The notes beneath the pieces are model-generated. The model ran no database searches and had not been told where the DNA came from. It saw nothing but the letters and a program-made list of their open reading frames with translations. Made by a program: the position numbers and the translations under genes. Below, piece by piece: positions 33,903-36,377 of a DNA stretch of 36,377 nucleotides (its first letter is position 1; the number at the start of each line of letters is the position of its first letter). The stretch is from Prevotella amnii DSM 23384 = JCM 14753 (lineage in GTDB: Bacteria > Bacteroidota > Bacteroidia > Bacteroidales > Bacteroidaceae), in NCBI RefSeq assembly GCF_000378745.1, contig NZ_KB905285.1, forward strand, positions 1 through 36,377, written 5' to 3'.

Positions 33903-35456
33903 ATGTTTAAAAATCATCCTAAAGGTCTTTTACAGGCCGCATTAAGTAACATGGGTGAGCGTTTTGGATACTACATCATGAACGCAGTACTCATACTTTT
34001 TCTTTGTTCTAAGTTCGGATTATCTGATGGGAAAGCAGGAGCTATTGCCGCAGTCTTCTTAGCAGGTATTTATGTAATGAGCCTACCTGGTGGTTGGATT
34101 GCCGACCGTACACAAAATTATCAACGAACTATTCAAACTGGTATTATACTAATGGCAATTGGTTATGTGGCTCTTTCTATACCTATCTTAGCTACGCCAC
34201 AAAATAACACATGGCTATTAGTCTTTACATGTATAGCCTTAGCTGTAATAGCTATAGGAAATGGATTGTTTAAAGGTAACTTACAAGCTATTGTTGGTCA
34301 GATGTATGATAACTTTGAATCAGACATTGCTAAAAATAATCCCGAAAAACTCAAATGGGCACAAGGGCAGCGTGATGCAGGATTTCAAATATTTTATGTT
34401 TTTATTAACATAGGTTCCTTAATTGCTCCTTTTGTCGCACCAGTGCTTCGTAGCTGGTGGCTACGCCAAAACGGATTAGAGTATAGCCCTAATCTCCCTG
34501 CTTTATGTCATAAATTTATAGAAGGGAATATTGGCTCCGATCTAAACAATTTAAGAGAACTTGTAACTGCTGTGGGTGGTAATGCTTCCGATTTAGCAAC
34601 ATTTTGTCCTAAATACTTAGATGTTTTCAATACTGGTGTTCACTATAGTTTTATAGTTAGTGTATTAATGATGGGAGTATCTTTAGCTATCTTTATGCTT
34701 TCAAAACACATGATGCCTATGCCGATTAAGAAAAAAGTTACTCATACTATCGAATATACTGCAGAAGAAAAAACAGCTATGGGCAAGGAAATAAAACAAC
34801 GTATGTATGCTTTGATTGCGGTATTAGCTATTAGTGTGTTCTTTTGGTTCTCTTTTCATCAGAATGGACAAAGTCTTTCTTTATTTGCTCGCGACTTTGT
34901 TTACAATAAGACTATAGCTCCAGAGATTATGCAAGCTGTAAACCCTTTCTTCGTTGTATTCTTAACACCAATTATCATGTGGATATTTGCTTATTTTACT
35001 AAAATAGGGAAACCTATTTCGACACCACGCAAGATAGTATATGGTATGGGTATAGCAGGTCTTGCATTCGTGTTTTTAATGATATATTCTATAATACAAA
35101 AATATCCTTCTGCTGAAAACTTTCTAAAACTTTCTCCAGAAATAAGTAACGCCATGAAAGCTGGTCCTTGGCTACTTGTTGTTACATATTTCTTTCTTAC
35201 AGTAGCTGAATTATTTATATCTCCACTTGGATTAAGTTTTGTAAGTAAAATTGCGCCAAAACATTTACAAGGTATATGTCAAGGTTTGTGGCTTGGTGCT
35301 ACAGCATTAGGTAATCTACTATTATGGATCGGACCTTTAATGTATAATAAATGGCCCTTATGGCAATGTTGGTTAGTTTTTGCCATTGTATGTGTAATTT
35401 CCATGACTATCATGTTTAGTATGGTAAAGTGGTTAGAAAGAGTTACTAATTCTTAA
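33903..35456 (+). CDS. POT/PTR2-family peptide MFS transporter
   Basis: A 517-residue inner-membrane transporter with about 12-14 hydrophobic spans. It belongs to the proton-coupled oligopeptide transporter (POT/PTR2) branch of the MFS. The N-terminal motif reads NMGERFGYYIM. POT proteins usually carry ExxERFxYY, where the first glutamate takes part in proton coupling; here that position is N16, while E19 and R20 are kept. LPGGWIADRTQNYQRTI and AIGNGLFKGNLQAIVGQMYD are further family segments, and AELFISPLGLSFVSKIAP marks the C-terminal half. It starts 5 bases after the PorT-type stop, so the two are very likely co-transcribed, and it ends at a strong terminator (35485-35531). Substrate preference is unknown. 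Confidence 0.9.
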   Translation: MFKNHPKGLLQAALSNMGERFGYYIMNAVLILFLCSKFGLSDGKAGAIAAVFLAGIYVMSLPGGWIADRTQNYQRTIQTGIILMAIGYVALSIPILATPQNNTWLLVFTCIALAVIAIGNGLFKGNLQAIVGQMYDNFESDIAKNNPEKLKWAQGQRDAGFQIFYVFINIGSLIAPFVAPVLRSWWLRQNGLEYSPNLPALCHKFIEGNIGSDLNNLRELVTAVGGNASDLATFCPKYLDVFNTGVHYSFIVSVLMMGVSLAIFMLSKHMMPMPIKKKVTHTIEYTAEEKTAMGKEIKQRMYALIAVLAISVFFWFSFHQNGQSLSLFARDFVYNKTIAPEIMQAVNPFFVVFLTPIIMWIFAYFTKIGKPISTPRKIVYGMGIAGLAFVFLMIYSIIQKYPSAENFLKLSPEISNAMKAGPWLLVVTYFFLTVAELFISPLGLSFVSKIAPKHLQGICQGLWLGATALGNLLLWIGPLMYNKWPLWQCWLVFAIVCVISMTIMFSMVKWLERVTNS

Positions 35457-35484
35457 AAAATAACTTTATCTATAATTATAACAT

Positions 35485-35531
35485 AAGCATCCAATATTTG
35501 CCTTTTTCATACTGACAAATATTGGATGCTT
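35485..35531 (+). terminator. Terminator of the LysM-PorT-POT cluster
   Basis: AAGCATCCAATATTTG (35485-35500) and CAAATATTGGATGCTT (35516-35531) form a perfect 16-bp stem with a 15-base loop, followed by a T-rich run. It lies 28 bases past the POT stop. Confidence 0.85.
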
Positions 35532-35583
35532 TAATTATTTTTATACTTTGTTGTGCAATTATTTTTTTTTATTCAAAAATATA

Positions 35584-35602
35584 GCTGTCCGGTAAAACTT
35601 TT
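35584..35602 (+). repeat. Second copy of the IS4 terminal repeat, facing right
   Basis: GCTGTCCGGTAAAACTTTT is identical over 19 bases to the repeat at 285-303 read from the opposite strand. Beyond it the two sequences differ, so this may be the other end of an IS4 copy rather than the same end. Only about 13 bases separate it from the IS256 end, so any IS4 copy here is interrupted or reduced. Confidence 0.65.
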
Positions 35603-35615
35603 ATTGATTTATATT

Positions 35616-35641
35616 GATACTGTCCTTAAAAGTGTGTAAGC
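35616..35641 (-). repeat. Probable IS256-family terminal repeat
   Basis: GATACTGTCCTTAAAAGTGT and the bases after it (35616-35641) have the CTGTCC and GTGTGTA character of IS256-family ends. They abut the transposase stop at 35641. The partner end is outside the window, so the boundary is not confirmed. Confidence 0.5.
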
Positions 35642-36377
35642 TATTCTTCTCTTTTATCCTTTGTATTTCCATTTTCGTTTATATTCTTCCAGCTTTTAAA
35701 CTGGTATATTTTCTTTTTGTGAGCATTTTTTGTTTCTTCCATTGCCACTGATGCCAAGAGAAATATGACAGCTTGTGCTGATGGCATGGATGTTCTCATA
35801 TTGATAGTCCTTTTATACTTTCTGTTGAGTCTTTCAATCCAGTTAGTCGTGTATATACACCTTTGCACTTCTTTTGGGAAGTCCATATATGTGAAGTATG
35901 CCATATTTCTTTCTGCCTTGTATTTCTTAAGGGTTGGATACTTCTTTTCCCATCTATCAACAAAAGTAACAAAATGTTCATATCCCCACAAGGACTCCAC
36001 ACTATTATCTTCCATACGAAAGACTTCTGAGAATTCACTATCTATGGCGAAAACCTGTTGTTTGCTGTAGGAACGACCATAGACACACTCAGAAACCTCG
36101 CCTATCTGTTCTGTTGTGAGCCCCTTAGTATAAAGAAGGTTTAATAGACGTGCGCGTTCCTCGCTTTCGTTACGTATCAATCCAAGAATGACAGGGTAGA
36201 AATTACCACTACGGCTACGGGGAATGCGAAGAGAAAACTCAAAGCCATGACTATACCAGCGACGGCTACGAAAGCCATTGCTTTGTTCATCTTTGTTCTC
36301 ACTGACGAATAATTCACGCTCGTGAAACATCAATGAATTCATGATTAAAGACTGAAGAGTTACAAAACCCTCACTAC
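35641..36377 (-). pseudogene. IS256 (Mutator)-family transposase, internally deleted and cut by the window edge
   Basis: The frame is open from the right edge to a stop at 35641. The N-terminal part is normal for the Bacteroidota IS256 group: NGFRSRRWYSHGFEFSLRIP, RSGNFYPVILGLIRNESEE, LYTKGLTTEQIGEVSECVYG and RSYSKQQV. The C-terminal part is also normal: YEHFVTFVDRWEKKYPTLKK and CIYTTNWIERLNRKYKRTIN. Between them (near VFAIDSEFSEVFRMEDNSVE) the protein jumps from the DNA-binding part to the last third. Roughly 150 residues that normally carry the first two catalytic aspartates are missing. The deletion keeps the frame. The product cannot be an active transposase but might still bind IS256 ends. 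The true start is beyond the window: the frame stays open upstream of the ATG at 36342. Confidence 0.8.

Noticed and set aside
304..35583. Whole interior as a composite transposon or genomic island
   Set aside because: The genes are core housekeeping genes with uniform AT-rich composition, and no cargo or integrase is present.

Overview
This AT-rich window comes from a member of the Bacteroidota, most likely order Bacteroidales. The evidence is the Oar/CarboxypepD_reg-type TonB-dependent receptor, a PorT-family outer-membrane barrel, a DUF3256 protein, a thioester-less bacterial alpha-2-macroglobulin, a Bacteroidales-type nucleoside permease, and promoters that fit the Bacteroidota pattern (TTTG at -33, TAnnTTTG at -7). 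Genus cannot be assigned from the sequence alone; a low-GC Prevotella- or Bacteroides-like organism fits. Almost all genes are chromosomal housekeeping or envelope genes. Only the two outer edges are mobile DNA.

Layout. Bases 1-303 are the 5' end of an IS4-family (DUF4372) insertion sequence reading out of the window. Bases 445-8396 (minus) look like one operon: alpha-2-macroglobulin-like protein, ispH, and a sodium:solute symporter. clpB (plus, 8743-11334) is divergent from it and ends at a strong hairpin shared with a convergent cupin gene, which lies downstream of an Oar-like TonB receptor (minus, 11519-15176). A minus-strand cluster follows (15360-18667): DUF3256 protein, nucleoside permease, bifunctional nuclease (its start overlaps the permease stop) and rsmE. 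Next come a zinc-ribbon membrane protein (plus), trmO (minus), an OPT transporter (plus), a BASS-type transporter (minus) and a 53-residue rubredoxin (minus) with its own promoter and terminator.

A plus-strand operon (24226-28540) carries glnS, a TPR protein, a DedA protein and an unusual small sigma-70 factor. uvrA (minus) is divergent from a second plus-strand cluster (31735-35456): a LysM plus periplasmic-binding-protein fusion, a PorT-type outer-membrane barrel and a POT/PTR2 peptide transporter. The right edge has a 19-bp copy of the IS4 terminal repeat, then the end of an IS256-family element whose transposase has lost most of its catalytic core.

Because both edges lie inside insertion sequences while the interior is core chromosome, the window may be a whole assembly contig that ends in repeats. 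The least ordinary material is: the sigma factor lacking the usual tryptophan pair of region 2; the LysM-binding protein / PorT barrel / peptide transporter cluster; the inverted copy of the IS4 terminal repeat inside the first codons of its own transposase; and an IspH with an internal insertion. I saw no CRISPR array, tRNA, rRNA, prophage or recognisable defence system.
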